A DNA stretch of 15,706 bases from Gammaproteobacteria bacterium (GCA_025350345.1 JANXYA010000336.1:1-15706), one strand, 5' to 3'. Positions 7,559-14,106 are shown, numbered from the stretch's first letter. The notes: generated from the letters alone by a model not told the origin. A program made the numbers and translations.

Positions 7559-8061
7559 GGCTTCCGTCCCAGCGCCCGGCGTCGGCGGCGCGCCCGGCGC
7601 AACAGCCAGGTGAGATACCACACGATCAGGACGTTGAGCGCGATGGCTCCGAGCACGGCGAGCGGATGGCGATGGTGGCCAAACAGCAGCTGCCAGAGTT
7701 CAAAGGGAATGAGCGAAGCGGTGGCAATGACCGTGAGCCATTCCGCCCAGGTCTGGCGCAGCCACAGACCGATGCCCTCGGTGAGGAGCACCGCGGTGTA
7801 CAGCCCGGTGACGACGAGGATGCCGCCGATGCGGGCGTGGCCGAGCGAACTCACCCAGTCGAGCGCCCGCTCCAGCAGCCGGCGCTCGAGCGTATCGGTG
7901 AGGGTGAAGAGCCAGTCGTGCAGATGCTCGACCAGGTCCGGGTTGAGCAGGCGGTACAGGCCGTAGCTCGTGGCCAGCAGCAGCAGGGCCTTGCCCATCT
8001 TGAACAGGCCGATGAGCCGCAGCCCGTCGATGCGCCGGACCCTCTCGCCGCCATCGCTCAT
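7555..8061 (-). CDS. DUF2127 integral membrane protein
   Basis: The 168-residue product matches the DUF2127 pattern: an N-terminal RRIDGLRLIGLFKMGKALLL, a helix at about 17-37, an amphipathic segment (about 40-70), then GGILVVTGLYTAVLLTEGIGLWL and the characteristic WAEWLTVIATASLIPFELWQ, and a last helix before a very basic tail (RRARRRRRALGRK) that should stay in the cytoplasm. Four membrane segments are expected. The function of the family is unknown. A longer reading frame begins at 8181, but the ATG at 8061 overlaps the stop of the channel gene upstream (ATGA at 8058-8061) and starts just before the conserved domain, so it is preferred. The stop overlaps the GTG of the hydrolase gene (GTGA), placing this gene second in the five-gene operon. 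Confidence 0.88.
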   Translation of the reverse strand: MSDGGERVRRIDGLRLIGLFKMGKALLLLATSYGLYRLLNPDLVEHLHDWLFTLTDTLERRLLERALDWVSSLGHARIGGILVVTGLYTAVLLTEGIGLWLRQTWAEWLTVIATASLIPFELWQLLFGHHRHPLAVLGAIALNVLIVWYLTWLLRRARRRRRALGRKP

Positions 8062-8981
8062 CCGGGCGCACCCGCCAGGCCAGCTCGCCAGCGCTTGCCG
8101 AGCAGCAGGCCCGCAGCGATCAGGAGCAGCATGGAACCATAGGCCAGTACACCGTAAATCGTGAGTCCGGGGATGGCCCACAATAACAGCAGATCATTGC
8201 CGCCGGGAACCTGCGCCGCACCGATTCCCATGATCATCCCCCCGGCGAGGCAGCGCAGTGCGCGCGCGGGGCTCGGCCACTGCAGCTGGAATCGCCCCGC
8301 GAACCAGGCGCCCGACACGGCCCCGGCGAACAGCAGGAGCGCCGAGAGGTTCATCGTCCAGCTCATCCGTGCAAAGTTCCCCTGCGCGATCGAATCGAGC
8401 ACCGTGCCATAGCTCCAGCCCGGGTGGCGTGCGTAGACCAGCCCGGCGAGCACTCCTGCCGCCACGGCCAGCCACCGCTCCGGGCCGCGTCCACGCCACA
8501 GGACAAGGAGGATGATCAGCATGAAGCCGGCGGTGCCGGCGATCCACAGCGGACCCATCGACATCCGCAGCGGCGCGCTCGCCGGCAGCGCCGCGCCGCC
8601 CAGTGCCGCGCTGAGGAACTCACCGCCCGCGATACCGACGAGCGTGAGGAGGAAATTCAGGTTGCCGGAGCCCAGGTAAAGGACGCTGCCGAGGTAGCAG
8701 CCTCCGTTGATGAGCGCACCCAGGCCGAGCAGCAGGCCGCCGGCAATGGCGCCGCCCAGGGCGAGCATGTCCGCGGGCAGCAGCACCCGCCCCGGTGCCA
8801 GCCCGGCCAGCAGGAGGAGCGTGACTCCGGCGCCGCTCATCGCGAGCAGCAGGCGCAGCAGTCCGTCGGGCTGCCGCGCATCGATCAGCTGCTGCAGGGC
8901 AGCGAGCGCGCACAGGCTCACGCGCGCGAGCGCCAGGCCCAGCGCGAAAGCAAGCACCAGGAGCAAGGCGTCGCTAGCCAT
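8058..8981 (-). CDS. YeeE/YedE-like (sulfur-compound channel) membrane protein
   Basis: This is a 307-residue polytopic membrane protein with about nine or ten hydrophobic helices and an internal two-fold pattern: LGALINGGCYLGSVLYLGSG (88-107) in the first half and AGGMIMGIGAAQVPGGND (246-263) in the second. These match the paired re-entrant segments of the YeeE/YedE family, whose studied member TsuA conducts thiosulfate using Cys residues along the pore. Here Cys24 (VSLCAL) and Cys95 (NGGC) are kept, but the second repeat reads GGN where many relatives have GCN; Cys244 lies close by. The substrate may therefore differ. I chose the ATG at 8981 because it directly precedes the first helix; a TTG at 9002 is also possible. 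It is the first gene of the operon, and its stop overlaps the DUF2127 start. No sulfurtransferase or TusA-like gene is adjacent. Confidence 0.82.
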   Translation of the reverse strand: MASDALLLVLAFALGLALARVSLCALAALQQLIDARQPDGLLRLLLAMSGAGVTLLLLAGLAPGRVLLPADMLALGGAIAGGLLLGLGALINGGCYLGSVLYLGSGNLNFLLTLVGIAGGEFLSAALGGAALPASAPLRMSMGPLWIAGTAGFMLIILLVLWRGRGPERWLAVAAGVLAGLVYARHPGWSYGTVLDSIAQGNFARMSWTMNLSALLLFAGAVSGAWFAGRFQLQWPSPARALRCLAGGMIMGIGAAQVPGGNDLLLLWAIPGLTIYGVLAYGSMLLLIAAGLLLGKRWRAGLAGAPG

Positions 8982-9023
8982 TCCTTGAATTGACCCCCGC
9001 AAGCTGCCCGCGCTTAAGGGAGC

Positions 9024-9138
9024 GCGTCAGCGCCAAATTGTGACGCATAGCGTGACGCTCGTCACTGCCCGCGCGGCCCGTGCGGAGAGCTTGGGCGGGT
9101 GATGCCTGCGTCACAGTTCGGCGCCGCCCCAGGCGTCA
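9024..9138. promoter_or_regulatory. Cluster of GCGTCA/TGACGC boxes in a divergent control region
   Basis: Between the minus-strand five-gene operon and the plus-strand kinase gene there are five exact copies of the hexamer GCGTCA or its complement: 9024-9029, 9041-9046, 9053-9058, 9108-9113 and 9133-9138, plus TCGTCA at 9059-9064. Two of them form a 9-bp inverted repeat, TGTGACGCA (9039-9047) and TGCGTCACA (9107-9115). Such spacing in a shared upstream region suggests binding of one regulator at several sites. The identity of that regulator is not shown by the sequence. Confidence 0.5.
9051..9066. promoter_or_regulatory. Palindromic operator candidate, CRP/FNR-like geometry
   Basis: CGTGACGCTCGTCACT contains the perfect palindrome GTGACG-CT-CGTCAC (9052-9065). 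Read as half-sites it is GTGA-N6-TCAC, the geometry of CRP-family sites (TGTGA-N6-TCACA), with the outermost base of each arm differing from consensus. It sits about 110 bp before the kinase ATG and about 70 bp before the channel ATG on the other strand. Confidence 0.4.
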
Positions 9139-9139
9139 T

Positions 9140-9161
9140 ATTCCGGTCTGCTCGCCGGAAT
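9140..9161 (+). promoter_or_regulatory. 7-bp inverted repeat just upstream of the histidine kinase gene
   Basis: ATTCCGG (9140-9146) and CCGGAAT (9155-9161) are perfect complements separated by 8 nt, ending 14 nt before the kinase start. It could be an operator or an mRNA hairpin next to a weak ribosome binding site. No run of T follows, so it is not a terminator. Confidence 0.4.
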
Positions 9162-9175
9162 CCAGGCTTCGGACC

Positions 9176-11077
9176 ATGAAGATACGCACCAAAGTCGTTG
9201 CGCTGCTCTCGGCAGTGTTCTTCATGCTCGCTCTCGTCGAGTGGGGAGTGGGCCGGGAGCTGCTATTGCCGCGCTTCGAGGCCATCGAGCTCGACAACGC
9301 GCACACCGCCATGACGCGCATCAATTTCAGCCTCCACCAGACGCTGAACGAGCTGCAGGTCGGAACGACCGACTGGGGCAACTGGGCCGACACCTACCAG
9401 TTCATCCTCGACCGCAACACGCGCTACCAGCAGGCCAATCTCACCGAGACCTCGCTGAAGCAGCTGCACCTGACGACGCTCGCGTTCATCAACCTGGACG
9501 GCGAGGTGGTCCTGTCGAAATCCCTCGACCTTGCCTCGGGCCAATTCCTGCCACAGGGTCCGTTCGCGCCGGGCTCGCTGCCGCCGGATTTTCCCTGGCG
9601 CGACAAGCTGCGCACCGGCCGCGGCGGCAATGGCTTGATCGCCACCGATCGTGGCGTGCTGCTCGCTGCCGTTTCACCCATTCTCAACGGCCTTGGACAG
9701 GGGCCCACGCACGGACTGGTGCTGATGGGCCGGCTGCTGAGCGCCGCGGAGATCGCTGAAATCGGTGCGCGCGCACAGACGAGCGTCACGCTGGTGGCCA
9801 CGCGCGGCGGCACCAGCCCGGCTCGATCTGTTCCTCGGCTCAAGGACCCGGCTGGCCCGAGCGAGACCGTCGCGATGGACGACACAACGACCCGGGTGTC
9901 GCGCGTCTTCGACGATATCTACGGCAATCCGATCCTGACACTGCGCGTCGATGTGCCGCGCACGATCACCAAGGGGGCACGGACCACCGTGGCCTATTCG
10001 ATGGCCTTCACCGTCGGCGCCGCCGTGGCGGTGCTGCTGATCCTGATGATGCTGCTCGACCGCACGGTCCTCACGCCGCTGGCGCGCGTGACCCGGCATG
10101 CGGTGGCCATCGGCGCCGGCGATGATCTGACACCGCGACTCAATCTCGACCGGAAGGACGAGATCGGGTCGCTGGCGGCGGAAATCGATCGCATGGTGGC
10201 GCAGATCGCCGAATCCCGGCGGCAGCTGGTCGACAACAGCTTCGAGTCAGGCCGGTCGGAGTCCTCCCGTGGCGTGCTGCATAACATCGGCAATGCCATG
10301 ACCCCGCTCGGCGTGCGGCTGGCCAAGCTGCAGGAGCGATTGCGCACGGCGCCAACCGATGATGTCGCGCGTGCGCTGGAGGAGCGCGGGCAGGCCGCGA
10401 GCGACGCGCAGCGGCAGGCGGACCTCGATGAGTTCCTGCGGCTCGCCAGCGGTGAGCTGGCCGAAGTGGTCAAGGCAGCGGCCGAGGACGTCCAGGTCGT
10501 GGCGCGCCAGGCCGCGGTCGTGCAGCACGCCCTGAGCGAACAGCTCCATTCCACGCGCGCACCGAACGTCACGGAAGCGGTAACGCTTCCGGCGATCATC
10601 AACCAGAGCCTCGAAATCGTTCCGGACACCTGCCAGGAGCTGGCCCGCATCGAACTCGACCCATCCGTGCACAGCGTAGGGCCGATACACGTGGCGCGCA
10701 CCGTGCTCCGTCTCGTGCTGCAGAACCTGATCATCAATGCCGCGGAAGCCATCCGTGCCGCAGGCAAGGAACGTGGTGTCATCCGGTTTTCGGCCACGCG
10801 CATTGCCGACGGGGACCAATCCAAGCTCCAGCTCGATTGCGCAGATACGGGCGTGGGCATCGCCGCCGAGAATATCGAGCGGGTCTTCGAGCGCGGTTTC
10901 TCGACCAAGCGCGGGTCGGGCAACCTCGGCATCGGGCTGCACTGGTGCGCGACAACCGTCAACGCGCTGGGCGGCCGGATCTGGGCGAGCAGCGCCGGCG
11001 CCGGCAATGGCGCCACGCTGCACCTGGTGATCCCGCTGCCCGCATCATCCGCCGCGCTCAACACTGAAGCCGCCTGA
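9176..11077 (+). CDS. CHASE4-HAMP sensor histidine kinase
   Basis: This 633-residue membrane sensor should phosphorylate the response regulator encoded 8 nt downstream. Order: N-terminal helix (about 7-27), periplasmic CHASE4 domain containing the typical DWGNWADTYQFI (66-77), second helix (about 273-296), HAMP (about 297-350, ending in DEIGSLAAEIDRM), a dimerisation region with the H-box SRGVLHNIGNAMTPL (364-378; His369 the likely phospho-acceptor), a long helical insert rich in Ala/Glu/Gln (about 380-460), and a HATPase_c domain with N-box LIINAAEAI (Asn521), DTGVGI (557-562), FERGFSTK and GNLGIGL. All ATP-binding motifs are intact. The ATG at 9176 is chosen because it directly precedes the first helix; an upstream in-frame extension to 9080 lacks conserved sequence. 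The Shine-Dalgarno sequence is weak. The CHASE4 ligand is unknown. Confidence 0.93.
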   Translation: MKIRTKVVALLSAVFFMLALVEWGVGRELLLPRFEAIELDNAHTAMTRINFSLHQTLNELQVGTTDWGNWADTYQFILDRNTRYQQANLTETSLKQLHLTTLAFINLDGEVVLSKSLDLASGQFLPQGPFAPGSLPPDFPWRDKLRTGRGGNGLIATDRGVLLAAVSPILNGLGQGPTHGLVLMGRLLSAAEIAEIGARAQTSVTLVATRGGTSPARSVPRLKDPAGPSETVAMDDTTTRVSRVFDDIYGNPILTLRVDVPRTITKGARTTVAYSMAFTVGAAVAVLLILMMLLDRTVLTPLARVTRHAVAIGAGDDLTPRLNLDRKDEIGSLAAEIDRMVAQIAESRRQLVDNSFESGRSESSRGVLHNIGNAMTPLGVRLAKLQERLRTAPTDDVARALEERGQAASDAQRQADLDEFLRLASGELAEVVKAAAEDVQVVARQAAVVQHALSEQLHSTRAPNVTEAVTLPAIINQSLEIVPDTCQELARIELDPSVHSVGPIHVARTVLRLVLQNLIINAAEAIRAAGKERGVIRFSATRIADGDQSKLQLDCADTGVGIAAENIERVFERGFSTKRGSGNLGIGLHWCATTVNALGGRIWASSAGAGNGATLHLVIPLPASSAALNTEAA

Positions 11078-11088
11078 GGTTCATCGTG
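11075..11088 (+). promoter_or_regulatory. Ribosome binding site that fixes the GTG start of the response regulator
   Basis: TGAGGT overlaps the TGA stop of the kinase gene and lies 5 nt before GTG at 11086. No ATG nearby could replace it without removing conserved REC sequence. The arrangement favours re-initiation of ribosomes that finish the kinase. Confidence 0.7.
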
Positions 11089-12987
11089 TCAGAAGCCACC
11101 CGCGGTCCGATTCGAGTCCTCATCGTCGACGACGAGCCGGAGGTCCGCGACGCCTATCGGCAGATCTTCTCCGGGCCGACGGACACGACGCAGTCCAACG
11201 CGCGCAAGAACCTGGGGGCCAAGCTGTTCGGGCGCGAGGATGCCAAGGCGCCGGCTCGACCGTCGAGCCATGCCATCAGCTTCGCGCCGCATTTCTGTGA
11301 CGGCGCCGAGGCTGCGGTCGCCGCGGTGCGCGCCTCGCTCCTGGCGAAGGAGCCCTTCGCGGTGGTTTTCCTCGACATGCGCATGCCGCCCGGCCCGGAC
11401 GGGGTGTGGGCGGCGGCGCAGATCCGCGAGCTCGATCCGGCGATCGAGATCGCGGTGTGCACGGCCTACTCGGACGTCGATCCCGGCGACATCGGGGGGC
11501 GCGTGCCGCCCGAGGACAAGCTGTCCTACCTGCAGAAGCCCTTCCATCCGCACGAAGTGCGGCAGATGGCCATCGCGCTGGCGAGCAAGTGGCGCGCCGA
11601 GCGGCACATCACGCGCCTCGCCTATTTCGACTCGCTCACGGGCCTGCCCAACCGGGAGCAGCTGCACAGCCGCTTGCGCGCGGCGCTGGCGGGGACCCAG
11701 CAGCGCGGCACGATGCTGGCGGTGATGTACATCGACCTCGACAACTTCAAGCGCATCAACGACACGCTCGGCCACGCGGTCGGCGATGAAGTGCTGGTGA
11801 TGGCCGCCGAACGGCTGCGCGGTGCGCTGCGCCGCGGGAGCGAGCCGGGCGATGCGGCGCCGTCGGACCGTCCTGGCGATCTCGGCCGCCTCGGTGGCGA
11901 TGAATTCATGGCGGTGCTGCCGGATATCAGCAGCTCGAGCGACGCCGCGGCGGTGGCCGATCGCCTGATTGCGACGCTGCAGAAGCCGATGGAGCTGTCC
12001 AAGCACACGATCGTGATCACCCCGAGCGTCGGCATCGCGATGTCCCCGACCGACGGGAACGATGCGGAATCGCTCCTGCGCCACAGCGACCTCGCGATGT
12101 ACTTCGCCAAGCGCCGCTGGCCGGGCTCCCACGCCTTCTTCGACGCCTCAATGAACGAGGGCGTGCTGCAGCGCTACACCATCGAGAGCAAGCTCCGCGG
12201 CGCCCTCGAGCGCGGCGAGCTCTCGCTCCACTACCAGCCGCAGATCGACATCATGACCGGCACCGTTTCCGGGATGGAGGCGCTCCTGCGCTGGACCAAC
12301 GACGAACTCGGCGTGGTGCCGCCGAAGGATTTCATACCGGTCGCCGAATCGACCGGGCTGATCTTCCCGATCGGCGAGTGGGTGCTGCGCACCGCCTGCA
12401 GCCAGGCCAAGAAATGGCACGATGAAGGCCTGGCCGTCAAGCGCATCGCCGTCAACGTCGCGGCCCAGCAGTTTGCGATGCCCAGCTTCATCGCGCTGGT
12501 GACCACCGTGCTGGCGGAGACCGGCCTCGAGCCGTCCATGCTCGACCTCGAGATCACCGAATCCATGGTGCTGAACGACGAAGGCCGGGCGGAGCAGCTC
12601 CTCGCCGGCCTGCACGCCATCGGCGTCACGGTAGCGATCGACGACTTCGGTACCGGTTATTCGAATTTCCAGCGCTTGCAGTCGCTGGCCATAGACCGGC
12701 TGAAGATCGACCGTTCCTTCGTGCGCGATCTGGGCGATGGCACGGACGACAGCGCCATTGCTGCGGCGATCATCGCGATGGCCAAGTCGCTCAGCGTCGG
12801 GGTCATCGCCGAGGGCGTGGAGTCCTTTGCGCAGCTGCGTTTCCTGCAGGAGCACCATTGCGCGCAGGCGCAGGGGTTCCTGCTCAGCCGCCCGCTGCCC
12901 GCCAGCGAGGCCCGGCTGCTGTTGCAGCGGGCGAGCGATCAGGCGGACGGCAGCCGCACGCAGCGCATTCGACGCCTGGTCGAGTGA
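11086..12987 (+). CDS. Response regulator with GGDEF and EAL domains (cyclic-di-GMP turnover)
   Basis: The 633-residue cytoplasmic regulator has three domains. REC (about 8-165): acidic pocket Asp15-Asp16-Glu17, phospho-acceptor Asp97 in VVFLDMRMPPGPDG, Thr126, Lys151 in LQKPF; about 35 extra residues (30-66) lie between the first helix and second strand. GGDEF (about 178-350): DSLTGLPNR, YIDLDNFKRIND and the intact motif GGDEF at 270-274, so cyclase activity is possible. EAL (about 365-612): EALLRW at 398-403, LEITES, DDFGTGYSN (519-527), IDRSFV and EGVE (576-579), all consistent with an active c-di-GMP phosphodiesterase. Both catalytic halves look competent; phosphorylation by the upstream kinase may set the balance. 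The start is GTG, with TGAGGT overlapping the kinase stop as Shine-Dalgarno at 5-nt spacing; the two genes form one operon. Confidence 0.95.
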   Translation: MSEATRGPIRVLIVDDEPEVRDAYRQIFSGPTDTTQSNARKNLGAKLFGREDAKAPARPSSHAISFAPHFCDGAEAAVAAVRASLLAKEPFAVVFLDMRMPPGPDGVWAAAQIRELDPAIEIAVCTAYSDVDPGDIGGRVPPEDKLSYLQKPFHPHEVRQMAIALASKWRAERHITRLAYFDSLTGLPNREQLHSRLRAALAGTQQRGTMLAVMYIDLDNFKRINDTLGHAVGDEVLVMAAERLRGALRRGSEPGDAAPSDRPGDLGRLGGDEFMAVLPDISSSSDAAAVADRLIATLQKPMELSKHTIVITPSVGIAMSPTDGNDAESLLRHSDLAMYFAKRRWPGSHAFFDASMNEGVLQRYTIESKLRGALERGELSLHYQPQIDIMTGTVSGMEALLRWTNDELGVVPPKDFIPVAESTGLIFPIGEWVLRTACSQAKKWHDEGLAVKRIAVNVAAQQFAMPSFIALVTTVLAETGLEPSMLDLEITESMVLNDEGRAEQLLAGLHAIGVTVAIDDFGTGYSNFQRLQSLAIDRLKIDRSFVRDLGDGTDDSAIAAAIIAMAKSLSVGVIAEGVESFAQLRFLQEHHCAQAQGFLLSRPLPASEARLLLQRASDQADGSRTQRIRRLVE

Positions 12988-12997
12988 GGATCGGCAG

Positions 12998-13017
12998 AGG
13001 CGGGCAATCGCCTTTTT
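12998..13017 (+). terminator. Short intrinsic terminator after the kinase-regulator operon
   Basis: AGGCG-GGCAAT-CGCCT forms a 5-bp stem with a 6-nt loop and is followed by TTTT (the T-run spans 13013-13017). It begins 10 nt after the EAL gene stop. The stem is short, so termination may be partial. Confidence 0.5.
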
Positions 13018-13024
13018 GAGTCGG

Positions 13025-13038
13025 TACACTCGGACGCA
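13025..13038 (+). promoter_or_regulatory. Possible -10 element for a leaderless DUF1348 transcript
   Basis: TACACT at 13025-13030 matches three of the most conserved -10 positions (4 of 6 overall). It is followed by 7 nt and then the ATG at 13038, so a transcript would start at or next to the A of the start codon. No Shine-Dalgarno sequence precedes this ATG. I see no convincing -35 at 16-18 nt. Confidence 0.3.
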
Positions 13039-13502
13039 TGGATCGGCCGCCGCTCCCGCCATTCACCCTGGAGACCGCGACGCAGAAAGTGCGGATGGCG
13101 GAGGACGCGTGGAACACGCGCGATCCGGCCCGGGTCGCCCTTGCCTACACCGTCGATAGCCGCTGGCGCAATCGCGCCGAGTTTCTCCAGGGGCGGGAGG
13201 CCATCGAGGCGTTCCTCAAGCGCAAGTGGGATCGCGAGCTCGATTACCGGCTGATCAAGGAGATCTGGGGTTGCCGCGAGAACAGGATCGCCGTGCGCTT
13301 CGCCTACGAGTGGCACGATGACAGCGGGCATTGGTTCCGCAGCTACGGCAACGAGAACTGGGAATTCGACCCGCATGGGCTGATGCGGATTCGCCACGCC
13401 AGCATCAACGATGCCCCGATCGCGGCATCGGAACGTCGCTACCACTGGCCGCTGGGGCGCCGGCCCGACGATCAGCCTACCCTGAGCGAGCTCGGTTTCT
13501 GA
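13038..13502 (+). CDS. DUF1348 / NTF2-like family protein
   Basis: The 154-residue cytoplasmic protein has the SnoaL-like DUF1348 fold. Conserved blocks run from PPFTLETATQKVRMAEDAWN through DSRWRNRAEFLQGREAI, FLKRKWDRELDYRLIKE, IAVRFAYEWHDDSGHWFRSYGNE and a final RRYHWPLGRRP. Length equals the family norm (about 150-160). Relatives are single-domain proteins of unknown activity; the Trp/Tyr/Arg-lined cavity suggests a small ligand or enzymatic role, but no reaction can be given. There is no signal peptide. It follows the terminator of the c-di-GMP operon, so it is likely transcribed separately, perhaps as a leaderless message. Its stop is 4 nt from the stop of the convergent toxin gene, with no hairpin between them, so read-through would make antisense RNA to the toxin gene. 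Confidence 0.9.
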   Translation: MDRPPLPPFTLETATQKVRMAEDAWNTRDPARVALAYTVDSRWRNRAEFLQGREAIEAFLKRKWDRELDYRLIKEIWGCRENRIAVRFAYEWHDDSGHWFRSYGNENWEFDPHGLMRIRHASINDAPIAASERRYHWPLGRRPDDQPTLSELGF

Positions 13503-13506
13503 TCCA

Positions 13507-13800
13507 CTAGGGCAGGAATCCAATTTCGCGCTGGTGACGAATCGCCAGCAACCGCACCTCGTCGCGCGAGATCACGAAGCGATAAAGCGCCACGTAGCCG
13601 GTCTGCCCGTACGAAATGATCAGTTCGCGCAACTCGCCTTCAAGGCGCCGGCCCATCAGAGGGTGGGCTGCAAGATTGTCGACCGCGGATTGAATCGCGG
13701 TCACCGCGCTCAGCGCGGCAGCCGGATTCTCCCTGCGCAGGAATTCAAACGCACGCTCGATGTGATCAAGCGCCTGCCTGGAATAGACTACTTGCGCCAC
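13507..13800 (-). CDS. ParE/RelE-family toxin
   Basis: This 97-residue basic protein is the likely toxin of a type II toxin-antitoxin pair. It has the ParE pattern: VVYSRQALDHIERAFEFL helix, AVDNLAAHPLMGRRLEGELRELII, and the closing strands YVALYRFVISRDEVRLLAIRHQREIGF. ParE members poison DNA gyrase while RelE members cleave mRNA at the ribosome; the conserved RELII and IRHQRE blocks favour the ParE branch, but the target is not proven by sequence. It begins with GTG inside the end of the antitoxin gene (13-nt overlap) and has no good Shine-Dalgarno sequence, so it should be translated by coupling and at a lower level than the antitoxin, as expected for such pairs. The reading frame is complete and looks functional. 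Confidence 0.9.
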   Translation of the reverse strand: MAQVVYSRQALDHIERAFEFLRRENPAAALSAVTAIQSAVDNLAAHPLMGRRLEGELRELIISYGQTGYVALYRFVISRDEVRLLAIRHQREIGFLP

Positions 13801-14069
13801 GGCTTTGGCCGTGCAACGGAATCGGCGACGGCCAGCCTGGCCATCCAGGCGTTCACATCCGCGGCGCGATACACTTCACCGGACTTCTCGATCTCAGCGT
13901 CCGCCGCGAACGCTTCCCTCACGAGGCTCCGCAGTTGCTCTTCGTAGGCAGCGTGCCGCTCTACCGCTTCGACAATCAGGCTGTGTGCCGACCGCCCCGT
14001 TTGCCGGGCAAGCGCGCTCAAGCGGGCCCGCAGTTTCGGAGGCAGGCGAATGGTGGTTGTCGCGGCCAT
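13788..14069 (-). CDS. Ribbon-helix-helix antitoxin (ParD/CopG-like)
   Basis: The 93-residue antitoxin precedes the toxin gene. Residues 4-40 form a ribbon-helix-helix DNA-binding domain (TTIRLPPKLRARLSALARQTGRSAHSLIVEAVERH in two pieces: beta strand TTIRLP, then two helices). The C-terminal half (about 45-93) should be flexible and wrap the toxin. The ATG at 14069 has a strong Shine-Dalgarno AGAGGA with 7-nt spacing. RHH antitoxins usually repress their own promoter together with the toxin; a small TACA-TGTA palindrome lies over the -10 of the promoter upstream. The last 13 nt overlap the GTG-started toxin gene. The pair is compact and without nearby mobile genes, though such pairs are often gained by transfer. 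Confidence 0.88.
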   Translation of the reverse strand: MAATTTIRLPPKLRARLSALARQTGRSAHSLIVEAVERHAAYEEQLRSLVREAFAADAEIEKSGEVYRAADVNAWMARLAVADSVARPKPWRK

Positions 14070-14096
14070 GGCGGCAGTCCTCTAGAACCCTTGAGT

Positions 14097-14106
14097 TACA
14101 AATGTA
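14097..14106. promoter_or_regulatory. Small palindrome over the antitoxin -10 (candidate autoregulatory operator)
   Basis: TACA-AA-TGTA has perfect 4-bp arms and overlaps the -10 element of the toxin-antitoxin promoter. Short palindromes at this position are typical targets of ribbon-helix-helix antitoxins. With only 4-bp arms, chance is a real alternative. Confidence 0.35.

Noticed and set aside
6089..7966. A 625-codon open frame on the plus strand, antisense to the hydrolase and DUF2127 genes
   Set aside because: It is a mirror of GC-rich codon use: its product is Arg/His/Ala-rich with no recognisable domain, while the minus-strand genes beneath it have intact catalytic motifs.
8061..8181. 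Forty-residue N-terminal extension of the DUF2127 protein
   Set aside because: The extension is Arg/Pro/Cys-rich without family match and would overlap the upstream channel gene by over 100 nt; the ATG at 8061 gives a 4-nt overlap and the conserved start.
4200..9020. Several CTTAAG hexamers (near 4202, 4987 and 9012)
   Set aside because: They are scattered in coding and non-coding DNA with no consistent position or orientation and are likely chance.
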